Shown: positions 1-6,375 of the stretch, piece after piece
How positions within the stretch are numbered: position 1 is the first letter of the stretch
Layout: each line of letters starts with the position of its first letter
Origin: CAVPEW01 sp050247895
GTDB lineage: Bacteria; Actinomycetota; Acidimicrobiia; Acidimicrobiales; VFJN01
DNA: 13,781 nt
Reading direction: 5' to 3'
Assembly: GCA_050247895.1 (NCBI GenBank)
Contig: JBFWTJ010000079.1
Coordinates: 1 to 13,781, forward strand
Made by a program: the position numbers and the translations under genes
The notes under the pieces: model-generated
The model's input: the letters and a program-made list of their open reading frames with translations, nothing else
The model's database searches: none
Told to the model about the DNA's origin: nothing

Positions 1-120
1 CTCGCACGGGTGCGGGCCAGGGCGGCCGGGCCGGACCTGATCCCCGTCCTGGTCGCCACCGGTCGGGTCCAGCTCGCCTTCGGGGCGCTGTTCGCCGCCG
101 GGCTCTGGCTCGGCGCCTGA
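1..120 (+). CDS. menA: C-terminal end of a probable MenA (1,4-dihydroxy-2-naphthoate polyprenyltransferase), 5' end outside window
   Basis: Only the last 39 codons are present, ending in TGA at 118-120. The tail contains a hydrophobic stretch (LIPVLVATGRVQLAFGALF, then AAGLWLG), which fits the last membrane helix of a UbiA-superfamily prenyltransferase. MenA attaches the polyprenyl chain to 1,4-dihydroxy-2-naphthoate in the membrane to give demethylmenaquinone. The assignment rests on this short tail, on its resemblance to MenA C-termini as I remember them, and on the neighbouring menH, menD, menF and menG. It could be another membrane protein of the UbiA family. It converges on menH with a 15-base gap, and the two TGA stops lie in the arms of one inverted repeat. 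Confidence 0.5.
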   Translation, partial: LARVRARAAGPDLIPVLVATGRVQLAFGALFAAGLWLGA

Positions 121-138
121 GCGGGTGCCGGCCGCTCA
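118..138. terminator. Inverted repeat at the menA/menH convergent ends, possible bidirectional terminator
   Basis: Arms TGAGCGG (118-124) and CCGCTCA (132-138) are perfectly complementary with a 7-base loop. Both stop codons (TGA on +, and TGA on - read from 136-138) are inside the arms. There is no T-tract, which is common in high-GC actinobacteria. Three of the seven pairs come from the facing stop codons themselves, so the signal is modest. Confidence 0.4.
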
Positions 139-891
139 GAGCCCGTGCTCGGCGAGCCACCGGCCGACCTGCGCCGCCACCTCGTCGGGGGCCTCGAGGT
201 GCGCGGCGTGGCCCGCGTCGGGGACGAGCGCGGCACGGGCCCCGGGGCCGACAGCGGTCGCGAGGCGCGTCGCGAGCGCGGCGTAGCGCTCGTCCCGGGC
301 GCCGGCCAGGGCCAGGACCGGGACCCCGATCTCGCCCAGCCGTGACCACAGCGGCTCCTGGGTGCCGGTGCCGGCGTGGACGAGGCTGGCGGCCAGGCCC
401 TCCACGGTGTTGGTCCGGCGCTCCTCGGTGCCGGCCCGCTCGGTGGGCAGCGTGGCGAACAGCGGCTGGGCGAGCCAGCGGTCGAGGAAGGCGTCGAGGC
501 CGACCTCGGCGAGCTCACGGGCCCGGGCCCGGTCCGCGGCCCGGCGAGCGGCGCGCTCGGCGGGATCCTCGATGCCGGCCGTGGCCCCGATCAGGACCAG
601 GCCGCGGGCGACCTCGGGGTGGGCCAGGGCGAGGTGGAGGACCATCCGGGCGCCCATCGAGTAGCCGAGCCAGGTGGCGGGGCCACCCACCCGGGCGAGC
701 AGGTCCGCGGTCTCCCACAGGTCGGCGGCGATCTCCGCCGAACGGCCGTGGCCGGGCGCGTCGACCCGCACGACCTCGTGGTCGCGGGCGAGACGGTCGG
801 CCAGCGGGCCCCAGCAGCGGCCGGTCTGGGTGAAGCCGTGGACCAGGACGAGCCGCGGCCCGGAGCCCTCGACCTCGGCGTGCAGGCGCAT
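136..891 (-). CDS. menH: MenH, 2-succinyl-6-hydroxy-2,4-cyclohexadiene-1-carboxylate synthase (alpha/beta hydrolase)
   Basis: A 251-residue alpha/beta-hydrolase. MenH removes pyruvate from SEPHCHC, the MenD product, to give SHCHC in menaquinone synthesis; it is cytosolic. Visible motifs are the oxyanion-hole region LVHGFTQTG (16-24), DAPGHGRS (44-51), the nucleophile elbow GYSMG with Ser78, an acid at Asp200 (GARDERY) and the catalytic His228 (DAGHAAHLE). The GFTQTG stretch and the length (E. coli MenH is about 250 residues) favour MenH over a generic hydrolase. The ATG start at 889-891 directly precedes the first beta strand; no good ribosome-binding site is visible, only a GGGA 12 bases upstream. 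It is divergent from menD, which makes its substrate, and this supports the call. Confidence 0.87.
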   Translation of the reverse strand: MRLHAEVEGSGPRLVLVHGFTQTGRCWGPLADRLARDHEVVRVDAPGHGRSAEIAADLWETADLLARVGGPATWLGYSMGARMVLHLALAHPEVARGLVLIGATAGIEDPAERAARRAADRARARELAEVGLDAFLDRWLAQPLFATLPTERAGTEERRTNTVEGLAASLVHAGTGTQEPLWSRLGEIGVPVLALAGARDERYAALATRLATAVGPGARAALVPDAGHAAHLEAPDEVAAQVGRWLAEHGL

Positions 892-946
892 CCCGGGATG
901 ATCCCAGATCCGTGTGCCGGCCCCGTCGCTGGCAGGATGGCCGGCC

Positions 947-2653
947 GTGACCGCCCAGGACGTCCAGGCCACCTTCTGCGCCACCCTCGTCGACGAGTGG
1001 GTCCGGTGCGGCCTGGCCGTCGCGGTGGTCAGCCCCGGCTCGCGCTCGACGCCGCTGGCGCTGGCGCTGGCCGCCGACGGGCGGCTGCGGGTGGAGGTGC
1101 ACATCGACGAGCGCAGCGCGGGCTTCCTGGCCCTCGGGGTGGGCCGGGCGACGGGCCGACCGGCGGTGGTCGTGACGACGTCGGGCACGGCCGCGGCGGA
1201 GCTGCACCCGGCGGTGGCCGAGGCCGACCTGGACGGCGTCCCGCTGCTCCTGTGCACGGCCGACCGCCCCGCCGAGCTGCGTGACGTCGGCGCGGCCCAG
1301 ACCATCGACCAGTCCCGCCTGTTCGGACCCGCGGTCCGGTGGTTCGCCGAGCCGGGCGTGCCCGATGCCGTCGTCGCCGGGCGCTGGCGGTCCCTGGCGG
1401 CCCGGCTCGTCGCGGAGGCGACGGGGCGCCGGCCGGGACCCGTGCACGCCAACCTCGCCTTCCGCGAACCGCTGTTGGGTGCGGCCGGCCCCCTGCCGGC
1501 GGCACGGGAGGTCGGCCCGTGGGCGACCCGTTCGGGCGGCGACGCCGTGCCGCCGCTGGAGGATCTGGTCCCGGGCGGGCTCGACGGCCGGCGTGGCGTC
1601 GTGGTGGTGGGCGCCGGCGCGGGCGAGCCCGACGCCGTGCTCTCGCTGGCCGGCGGGCTGGGCTGGCCGGTCCTGCCCGACGCCCGCGCCGCGGCCCGGG
1701 TCCCCGGGGACCTGGTCGTGGTCCACGCGGATGCGATCCTGCGCTCGCCGGACGCGGCCGCCGCGCTGCGGCCCGAGGTGGTGCTGCGCCTCGGGGGCCT
1801 GCCGGCGTCGCGGGTGGTCGCCGAGTGGCTGGCCGCCAGCGGGGCCCACGAGGTCGTGGTGGGGGGCGCCGGGTGCTGGCCGGACCCCGCCGGCACAGCG
1901 GCGACCCTGGTCGACGCCCGGCCGTCGGACGCGGTGGCGGCGTGGTCCGGTCGTGGCCCGATCCGGGCCGTGGCCGGTTGGACCTCGACCTGGGTCACGG
2001 CCGAGCGGGCCGCGGCGGCGGCGATCGACGAGGTCCTGGCCGCGGCGCCGGGACCCAGCGAGCCGTCGGTGGCGCGCGACCTGCTGGGGGCCCTCCCCGC
2101 CGGCGCGCAGCTCGTGGTGTCGTCGTCGATGCCGATCCGGGACCTGGAGTGGTACGCGCCGCCCCGCCGGGGGGTCGTGGTGCACGCCAACCGGGGGGCC
2201 AACGGCATCGACGGCGTCGTGTCGACCGCGGTGGGCGTGGCCCTGGGCTCGGGCTCGCCGACGGCGTTGCTGGTGGGCGACCTCGCCTTCCTCCACGACA
2301 GCAACGGGTTGCTCGGGGCGGCGGGCCGGGCGGTCGACCTGGTCGTGGTCGTGGTGGACAACGACGGCGGTGGGATCTTCTCGCTGCTGCCCCAGGCCGG
2401 TGCCCTGCCCGACGGGCGGTTCGAACAGCTCTTCGGCACGCCCCACGGCCTCGACGTGGTGGCGGTCGCCCGGGCGCTGGGCGTCGAGGCCCGTCCGGCG
2501 AACGACGTCGGGGCCGAGGTGGTCGAGGCGCTGGAGCGGGGTGGCGTGCACGTCCTGGCCCTGCGCACCGACCGGCTGGCCAACGCGGACCTCCACCGCA
2601 GCCTGTCCGAGCGCGCCGCGGCTGCGGTGTCCCGGGCGCTGCAGGGCGGCTGA
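947..2653 (+). CDS. menD: MenD, SEPHCHC synthase (thiamine diphosphate-dependent)
   Basis: A 568-residue protein, full length for MenD. It condenses isochorismate with 2-oxoglutarate, releasing CO2, to form SEPHCHC, using ThDP and Mg2+. Visible motifs are SPGSRSTPL (29-37), HIDERSAGF with the conserved Glu55, TSGTAAAELHPAV (78-90), CTADRPAELRD (103-113), SSSMPIRDLEWYAP in the linker to the ThDP-binding domain, NRGANGIDG, and the ThDP/Mg site GDLAFLHDSNG (from about residue 444) with DNDGGGIFSLLPQ (from about 471). I chose GTG at 947: an in-frame GTG at 914 would add 11 residues unlike any MenD start, and 947 has AGGA 9 bases upstream. CAGGAT at 933-938 might alternatively be a weak -10 box. 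MenF, encoded on the other strand at 4205-5560, supplies isochorismate. Confidence 0.95.
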   Translation: MTAQDVQATFCATLVDEWVRCGLAVAVVSPGSRSTPLALALAADGRLRVEVHIDERSAGFLALGVGRATGRPAVVVTTSGTAAAELHPAVAEADLDGVPLLLCTADRPAELRDVGAAQTIDQSRLFGPAVRWFAEPGVPDAVVAGRWRSLAARLVAEATGRRPGPVHANLAFREPLLGAAGPLPAAREVGPWATRSGGDAVPPLEDLVPGGLDGRRGVVVVGAGAGEPDAVLSLAGGLGWPVLPDARAAARVPGDLVVVHADAILRSPDAAAALRPEVVLRLGGLPASRVVAEWLAASGAHEVVVGGAGCWPDPAGTAATLVDARPSDAVAAWSGRGPIRAVAGWTSTWVTAERAAAAAIDEVLAAAPGPSEPSVARDLLGALPAGAQLVVSSSMPIRDLEWYAPPRRGVVVHANRGANGIDGVVSTAVGVALGSGSPTALLVGDLAFLHDSNGLLGAAGRAVDLVVVVVDNDGGGIFSLLPQAGALPDGRFEQLFGTPHGLDVVAVARALGVEARPANDVGAEVVEALERGGVHVLALRTDRLANADLHRSLSERAAAAVSRALQGG

Positions 2654-2654
2654 G

Positions 2655-2676
2655 GCCCCGGCGCCGGACACGGGGC
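2655..2676 (+). terminator. Hairpin after menD, possible weak terminator
   Basis: GCCCCG (2655-2660) pairs with CGGGGC (2671-2676) around a 10-base loop, starting two bases after the menD stop. There is no T-tract. pyk appears to have its own -10 box at 2708, so partial termination here would make sense. Confidence 0.35.
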
Positions 2677-2707
2677 GAACTCGTCGGGGGACGGTCCGGG
2701 CGGGGAA

Positions 2708-2713
2708 TAGCGT
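2708..2713 (+). promoter_or_regulatory. -10 box TAGCGT of pyk, leaderless start
   Basis: TAGCGT lies 6 bases before the pyk GTG, the spacing that puts the transcription start at or next to the start codon. No convincing -35 element is visible at 16-18 bases upstream. The same TAGCRT hexamer precedes menG, mshD, fadD and nth in this window. Confidence 0.5.
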
Positions 2714-2719
2714 CGTGAC

Positions 2720-4171
2720 GTGCCGAGCTCCCGTCGCACCAAGATCGTCGCCTCCCTCGGGCCGGCCTCGGACGACCCCGTCGTGCTGCGGGGGATGCTC
2801 GACGCCGGGGTCGACGTGGTGCGGCTCAACCTGTCGCACGGCCCGGTCCAGGACAGCCTCGACCGGCTGGCCCGGGTCCGTGCCGTGGCCGCGCAGGTGC
2901 CCCGTCCGGTCGGCATCCTCGCCGACCTGCCCGGTCCGAAGGTCCGCACGGCCTCCTTCCCGGTGGAGGGCGCCGTGCTCCAGGCCGGCTCGGAGGTGGC
3001 GATCGTCGACGCGGTCGAAGGCGTCGACTGCGACGAGAAGACCGTCGCCGTCGACCTGCCCGGGGCGGCCGGGGCCCTCGAGCCGGGCGACGTGCTCCCG
3101 CTGGGCGACGGCGGGGCCCGGCTGCGGGTGACCGCGGTCGAGGGCGATCGGGCCCGGGCCGTGGTCGACAGCGGTGGCGTGCTGCGCGGGCGGCCCGGGA
3201 TCTCCCTGCCCGTCGGCCGGGCCGACCTGCGCTCGCCGACCGAGGCCGACCTGGCCGCCATCGAGCAGCTGGTCGCGGCGGGCGTCGACGCCGTGGCCGT
3301 GTCCTTCGTCCAGTCCGCCGACGACATGGCCGTGGTCCGCCGGGCGGTGGGCCACGACGGGCCGATGATCGTGGCCAAGATCGAGACCGCCGCGGCCGTC
3401 GACCAGCTCGACGCCATCGTCCGGGCCTCGGACGGGGTGATGGTGGCCCGGGGCGACCTCGGGGTGCGCCTGCCTCTGGAGGACGTGCCCCACATCCAGA
3501 AGCACATCATCCGCACCACCGTGCGCCACGGGAAGCCCGTCATCACCGCCACGCAGATGCTCGAGTCGATGGTGAGCAACCCGGTCCCGACCCGGGCCGA
3601 GGTGACCGACGTGGCCAACGCCGTGTTCGACGGCACCAGCGCGGTCATGCTCTCGGGCGAGACGGCGATCGGCCACGACCCCGTGGCGGTGATCGAGGCC
3701 ATGGCCCGGATCACCCGGCGGGCCGAGCGCGAGTTCGACTACCGGGGCTGGGGCCGGCGGCTCGGCGAGCAGGAGGTCGCCGGCCTGGCCGACGCGCCGA
3801 CCACGGCGCGGATCACCGCCGCCATCACCGCCGCGGCATGGCGAGCCTCGGTCGACCTGGACCTCGCCGCGGTGGTGGCCTGCACCCGGTCGGGCACCAC
3901 CGCTCGGATGATCAGCCGCTTCCGGCCCACCTGCCCGATCCTGGCCATGACACCCTCGCCCCGCACGGCACGCCAGCTGGCCATGGCCTGGGGGATCCGG
4001 CCCCTGGTCATGGACGAGCACGGGACGACCGACGACATCGTCTGGTACGCGGTCGAGACCGCGGTGGCCGACGGTGCCGTGCGGCCGGGCGACCTGGTGG
4101 CGGTGCTGGTCGGCTCGCCGACCGACGTCGACCCGACCACCGACGTGCTGCGCCTCGTCCGCGTCCGCTGA
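2720..4171 (+). CDS. pyk: Pyruvate kinase
   Basis: A 483-residue pyruvate kinase, converting phosphoenolpyruvate and ADP to pyruvate and ATP in glycolysis. The N-terminus has the barrel start RTKIVASLGPAS (6-17) and the active-site RLNLSHG (35-41). The family signature MIVAKIETAAAVDQL (216-230) holds Lys220 and Glu222, and ARGDLGV holds Asp246, numbers that coincide with the catalytic Lys220/Glu222/Asp246 of E. coli PykF. TATQMLESM (277-284) and GTSAVMLSGETAIG (305-318) follow, then a C-terminal domain of normal length. Oddities: DLPGPKVRTA (69-78) replaces the usual DLQGPKIR, and the B domain reads LGDGGARLRV (128-137) where many family members have a DDG motif, so this is a divergent subfamily. 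Start GTG 2720 fits the leaderless -10 box and the family start. Confidence 0.94.
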   Translation: MPSSRRTKIVASLGPASDDPVVLRGMLDAGVDVVRLNLSHGPVQDSLDRLARVRAVAAQVPRPVGILADLPGPKVRTASFPVEGAVLQAGSEVAIVDAVEGVDCDEKTVAVDLPGAAGALEPGDVLPLGDGGARLRVTAVEGDRARAVVDSGGVLRGRPGISLPVGRADLRSPTEADLAAIEQLVAAGVDAVAVSFVQSADDMAVVRRAVGHDGPMIVAKIETAAAVDQLDAIVRASDGVMVARGDLGVRLPLEDVPHIQKHIIRTTVRHGKPVITATQMLESMVSNPVPTRAEVTDVANAVFDGTSAVMLSGETAIGHDPVAVIEAMARITRRAEREFDYRGWGRRLGEQEVAGLADAPTTARITAAITAAAWRASVDLDLAAVVACTRSGTTARMISRFRPTCPILAMTPSPRTARQLAMAWGIRPLVMDEHGTTDDIVWYAVETAVADGAVRPGDLVAVLVGSPTDVDPTTDVLRLVRVR

Positions 4172-4172
4172 A

Positions 4173-4190
4173 CGGGCCGCCTGCGGTCCG
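4173..4190. terminator. Hairpin between convergent pyk and menF, probable bidirectional terminator
   Basis: CGGGCCG (4173-4179) pairs with CGGTCCG (4184-4190), one pair being G-U, around the 4-base loop CCTG. It begins two bases after the pyk stop and fills much of the 33-base gap to the menF stop. There is no T-tract. Confidence 0.5.
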
Positions 4191-4204
4191 GGTGGGGTGC
4201 TCGC

Positions 4205-5560
4205 TCAGAGGCGGGTGAGGGCGCCCAGCACGGCCTGGAACTTGGCCTGGGTCTCGGCCAGCTCGGTGGCCGGGTCGCTGTCGGCCACGATGCCGTTGCC
4301 CGCGTGGACGTGGGCCACGGACCCCTCGACCCGGGCGCAGCGGATGCTCACCGCCCACGAGCCGTTGCCCTGTCCGTCCACCCAGCCCACGGCACCGGCG
4401 TAGGGGCCACGGTCGATGCCCTCGTTGGCCAGGATCCAGTCGGTGGCCAGGTCCCGGGGCCAGCCGGCCACGGCGGGCGTCGGGTGCAGGGCGCCGACCA
4501 GCTCCAGCACCGAGGGGGCGGGTCGGGACAGGCGGCCCTCGACCAGCGTGGCCAGGTGCTGCACGTTGGCCACCGCCACCACCGAGGGCTCGGCCTCGTA
4601 GTCGAGGTAGGAGCACCACGGCAGGAGCGTGTCGTACACCATGTCGATGGTCACCTGGTGCTCGTGGCGGTAGGTGGGCGAGGCCAGCAGCGCCGCGCCC
4701 AGCCGGGCGTCGGTGATGGGGTCACCGCCCCGGGCCGCGGTGCCGGCCATGGGTTGGGCCCGGACCACGTCGTCGTGGCGGGCGACGAGCAGCTCCGGGC
4801 TGGCACCGAGGAACCCGTCGACGTGGAACAGGAAGCAGCCCGGGTAGCCCCGGCGCAGGTGGGCCAGGACCGAGGCGACGGGGAACGGCCGGTCGGCCTC
4901 CAGGACCAGCTCCCGGGCCAGCACCACCTTGGCCAGGCCGCCGGGCCCGGCCGCGGCGATGGCCTTGGTGGCCCGCTCGACCAGCGCGCACCACTCCGCC
5001 GCGGGCACGGTCGGTGCGATGGTCACCCGACCCACCGGCGCCGACAGGTCGGGGCCAGCCCGGTCCGCGGCGGGGGCGAGGGCCGCCGGCTGCCCGTCAC
5101 CGGTGGCGGCATCGGCGACCGTGGCCGCGCGGCCCTCCCCGTCTCGGTCACCGGTGACGGCGTCGGGTCCCGGGCCGGCCGGCGGGCCGTCGACCTCGAT
5201 CTCGGTGACCCAGCGGGTGCCGTCCTCGCTGCGGCCCCACACGACGCGGGGGACGACCAGCTCGGCCCCGGGGTCAGCGACGAAGGGCAGGGCCCCGAAG
5301 GCCACCGGGCCGCACCCGGGCCGGCCGACCTCGTCGTCGACCTCGGCCGTGGCGAGCAGGGTCGCGGCCTCCTCCAACCGGACACGTCGGGCGACGCCCC
5401 GGCCGGCCAGCCCCGTCCCGGCGCGCTCGAAGAGGAGCCCGGTGCCCCCGCAGCGCTCGAGGAGGTCGACGTCGCCGTCGACGCGCCGGGTGCGGGCCCT
5501 GAGCCGTCCCGTCGCGCCGGCTGGGCCGTCGTGCTGCCGGGCGGCTCCGCCGGTCGTCAC
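4205..5560 (-). CDS. menF: Isochorismate synthase MenF
   Basis: A 451-residue chorismate-utilising enzyme that isomerises chorismate to isochorismate, the first committed step to menaquinone. The C-terminal half carries the family hallmarks: KVVLAREL with Lys211 (the water-activating lysine of EntC/MenF), FLGASPELLV with Glu256, QPMAGTAARG (269-278), EHQVTIDMV (300-308), ANVQHLATLVEG (331-342), ALHPTPAVAGWP (357-368), RGPYAGAVGW (384-393) and AGNGIVADSDPATELAET (420-437). The N-terminal 180 residues are poorly conserved and contain an Ala/Gly/Asp-rich stretch (about 125-175) that looks like an unstructured insertion. GTG 5560 overlaps the menG stop as GTGA, so translation is probably coupled. 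The clustered men genes make MenF more likely than a siderophore (EntC/DhbC) or salicylate enzyme, but sequence alone does not separate these. Confidence 0.9.
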   Translation of the reverse strand: MTTGGAARQHDGPAGATGRLRARTRRVDGDVDLLERCGGTGLLFERAGTGLAGRGVARRVRLEEAATLLATAEVDDEVGRPGCGPVAFGALPFVADPGAELVVPRVVWGRSEDGTRWVTEIEVDGPPAGPGPDAVTGDRDGEGRAATVADAATGDGQPAALAPAADRAGPDLSAPVGRVTIAPTVPAAEWCALVERATKAIAAAGPGGLAKVVLARELVLEADRPFPVASVLAHLRRGYPGCFLFHVDGFLGASPELLVARHDDVVRAQPMAGTAARGGDPITDARLGAALLASPTYRHEHQVTIDMVYDTLLPWCSYLDYEAEPSVVAVANVQHLATLVEGRLSRPAPSVLELVGALHPTPAVAGWPRDLATDWILANEGIDRGPYAGAVGWVDGQGNGSWAVSIRCARVEGSVAHVHAGNGIVADSDPATELAETQAKFQAVLGALTRL

Positions 5561-6282
5561 GGCTCGGTGGTCCCCCGGCCCCGCCGGGTGGCGGTGACCA
5601 GCTGGGCGATCCCGGTCGACAGGAGGCGGCGCTCGACGTCGACGAAGCCGGCCTCGGCCAGCTGGCCCAGCATCCGGCCCGGCGGTGGGAGGTAGGCCAC
5701 CGACCGGGGCAGGTAGCGGTACGCGGCGGGGTCGGAGAGGAGCCCGCCGATGAGCGGCACCACCCGACCGAAGTAGAGGCCGTGGCCCCAGGCCAGGAGG
5801 CGGTTGGGGGGCTCGGCCACCTCGAGCAGGGCGATCCGCCCCTCCGGGCGCACGACCCGCGCCAGCTCGGCGAAGAACGGCGGGAGCGACTCCAGGTTCC
5901 GCAGGGCGAAGCCGCAGGTGGCGCCGTCGACCGAGCCGTCGGGCACGGGAAGGCGCAGGGCGTCGGCCTGGGCCAGTGGGCCGGGGCTGCGGGCCGCGGC
6001 GAGCATCCCGTAGGAGAGGTCGAAGCCGACCGGCCGCAGTCCGGCCCGGGCCAGGTCCCGGCACAGGTCACCGGTGCCGCAGGCCAGGTCGGCGACCCGG
6101 GACCCCGGCGCCAGGCCCAGGGCGGCGACCGTGCGCCGCCGCCAGCCGACGTCCATCCGGAAGGTCATGACCCGGTTGACCAGGTCGTAGCGGGGTGCGA
6201 TGGCGTCGAACATCGACCGGACCGCGGCGACCTTCGCCTCGCCCTCGGGCAGCGGGTCGGGCGGGGCGACGGTCGAGCTCAC
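5557..6282 (-). CDS. menG: Demethylmenaquinone methyltransferase MenG (UbiE family)
   Basis: A 241-residue class I SAM methyltransferase of the UbiE/MenG family that methylates the demethylmenaquinone ring in the last step of menaquinone synthesis. The N-terminal family signature is seen as SMFDAIAPRYDLVNRVMTF (23-41) with DVGWRRR (44-50). SAM motif I is DLACGTGD (65-72), then GFDLSYGML (86-94) for the acidic loop and GFALRNLES (124-132), a UbiE-typical motif. The start is GTG 6282, seven bases after a TAGCAT box, which argues for a leaderless mRNA; no Shine-Dalgarno sequence is needed or seen. It is the first gene of a menG-menF unit. With no ubiquinone genes around, a menaquinone rather than ubiquinone role is inferred. 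Confidence 0.92.
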   Translation of the reverse strand: MSSTVAPPDPLPEGEAKVAAVRSMFDAIAPRYDLVNRVMTFRMDVGWRRRTVAALGLAPGSRVADLACGTGDLCRDLARAGLRPVGFDLSYGMLAAARSPGPLAQADALRLPVPDGSVDGATCGFALRNLESLPPFFAELARVVRPEGRIALLEVAEPPNRLLAWGHGLYFGRVVPLIGGLLSDPAAYRYLPRSVAYLPPPGRMLGQLAEAGFVDVERRLLSTGIAQLVTATRRGRGTTEP

Positions 6283-6289
6283 CGGGCCG

Positions 6290-6295
6290 ATGCTA
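6290..6295 (-). promoter_or_regulatory. -10 box TAGCAT of the menG-menF unit, leaderless start
   Basis: Read on the minus strand, TAGCAT ends 7 bases before the menG GTG. A possible -35 is TTGGGA (plus-strand 6315-6320, spacer 19), which is weak. It lies in the 93-base divergent region shared with the M50 protease gene. Confidence 0.55.
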
Positions 6296-6360
6296 CGGAC
6301 CGGCTCCGGGCCGGTCCCAACGGCACCCCGGGTGGCCGAGGCCGGTGTGGGGGCCGGGCC

Positions 6361-6366
6361 TACGAT
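6361..6366 (+). promoter_or_regulatory. Probable -10 box TACGAT of the M50 protease gene
   Basis: TACGAT ends 9 bases before the ATG at 6376, giving a leaderless transcript or one with a leader of two or three bases. There is no Shine-Dalgarno sequence between box and start, consistent with this. No -35 element is recognised. Confidence 0.45.
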
Positions 6367-6375
6367 GGGCCCGCC

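Noticed and set aside
914..946. GTG at 914 as the menD start
   Set aside because: It adds 11 residues that do not resemble MenD N-termini and has no ribosome-binding site; GTG 947 fits the family start and has AGGA at a good distance.
136..4021. Very long open frames on the minus strand (up to about 1190 codons) running opposite menD and pyk
   Set aside because: Stop codons are rare in all frames at this G+C. menD and pyk on the plus strand have complete family motifs, while the antisense translations have none beyond menH itself.
5060..5190. Repeated GTCACCGGTG-like segments in menF as a DNA repeat
   Set aside because: They are few, imperfect and in frame, and are explained by a low-complexity protein linker.
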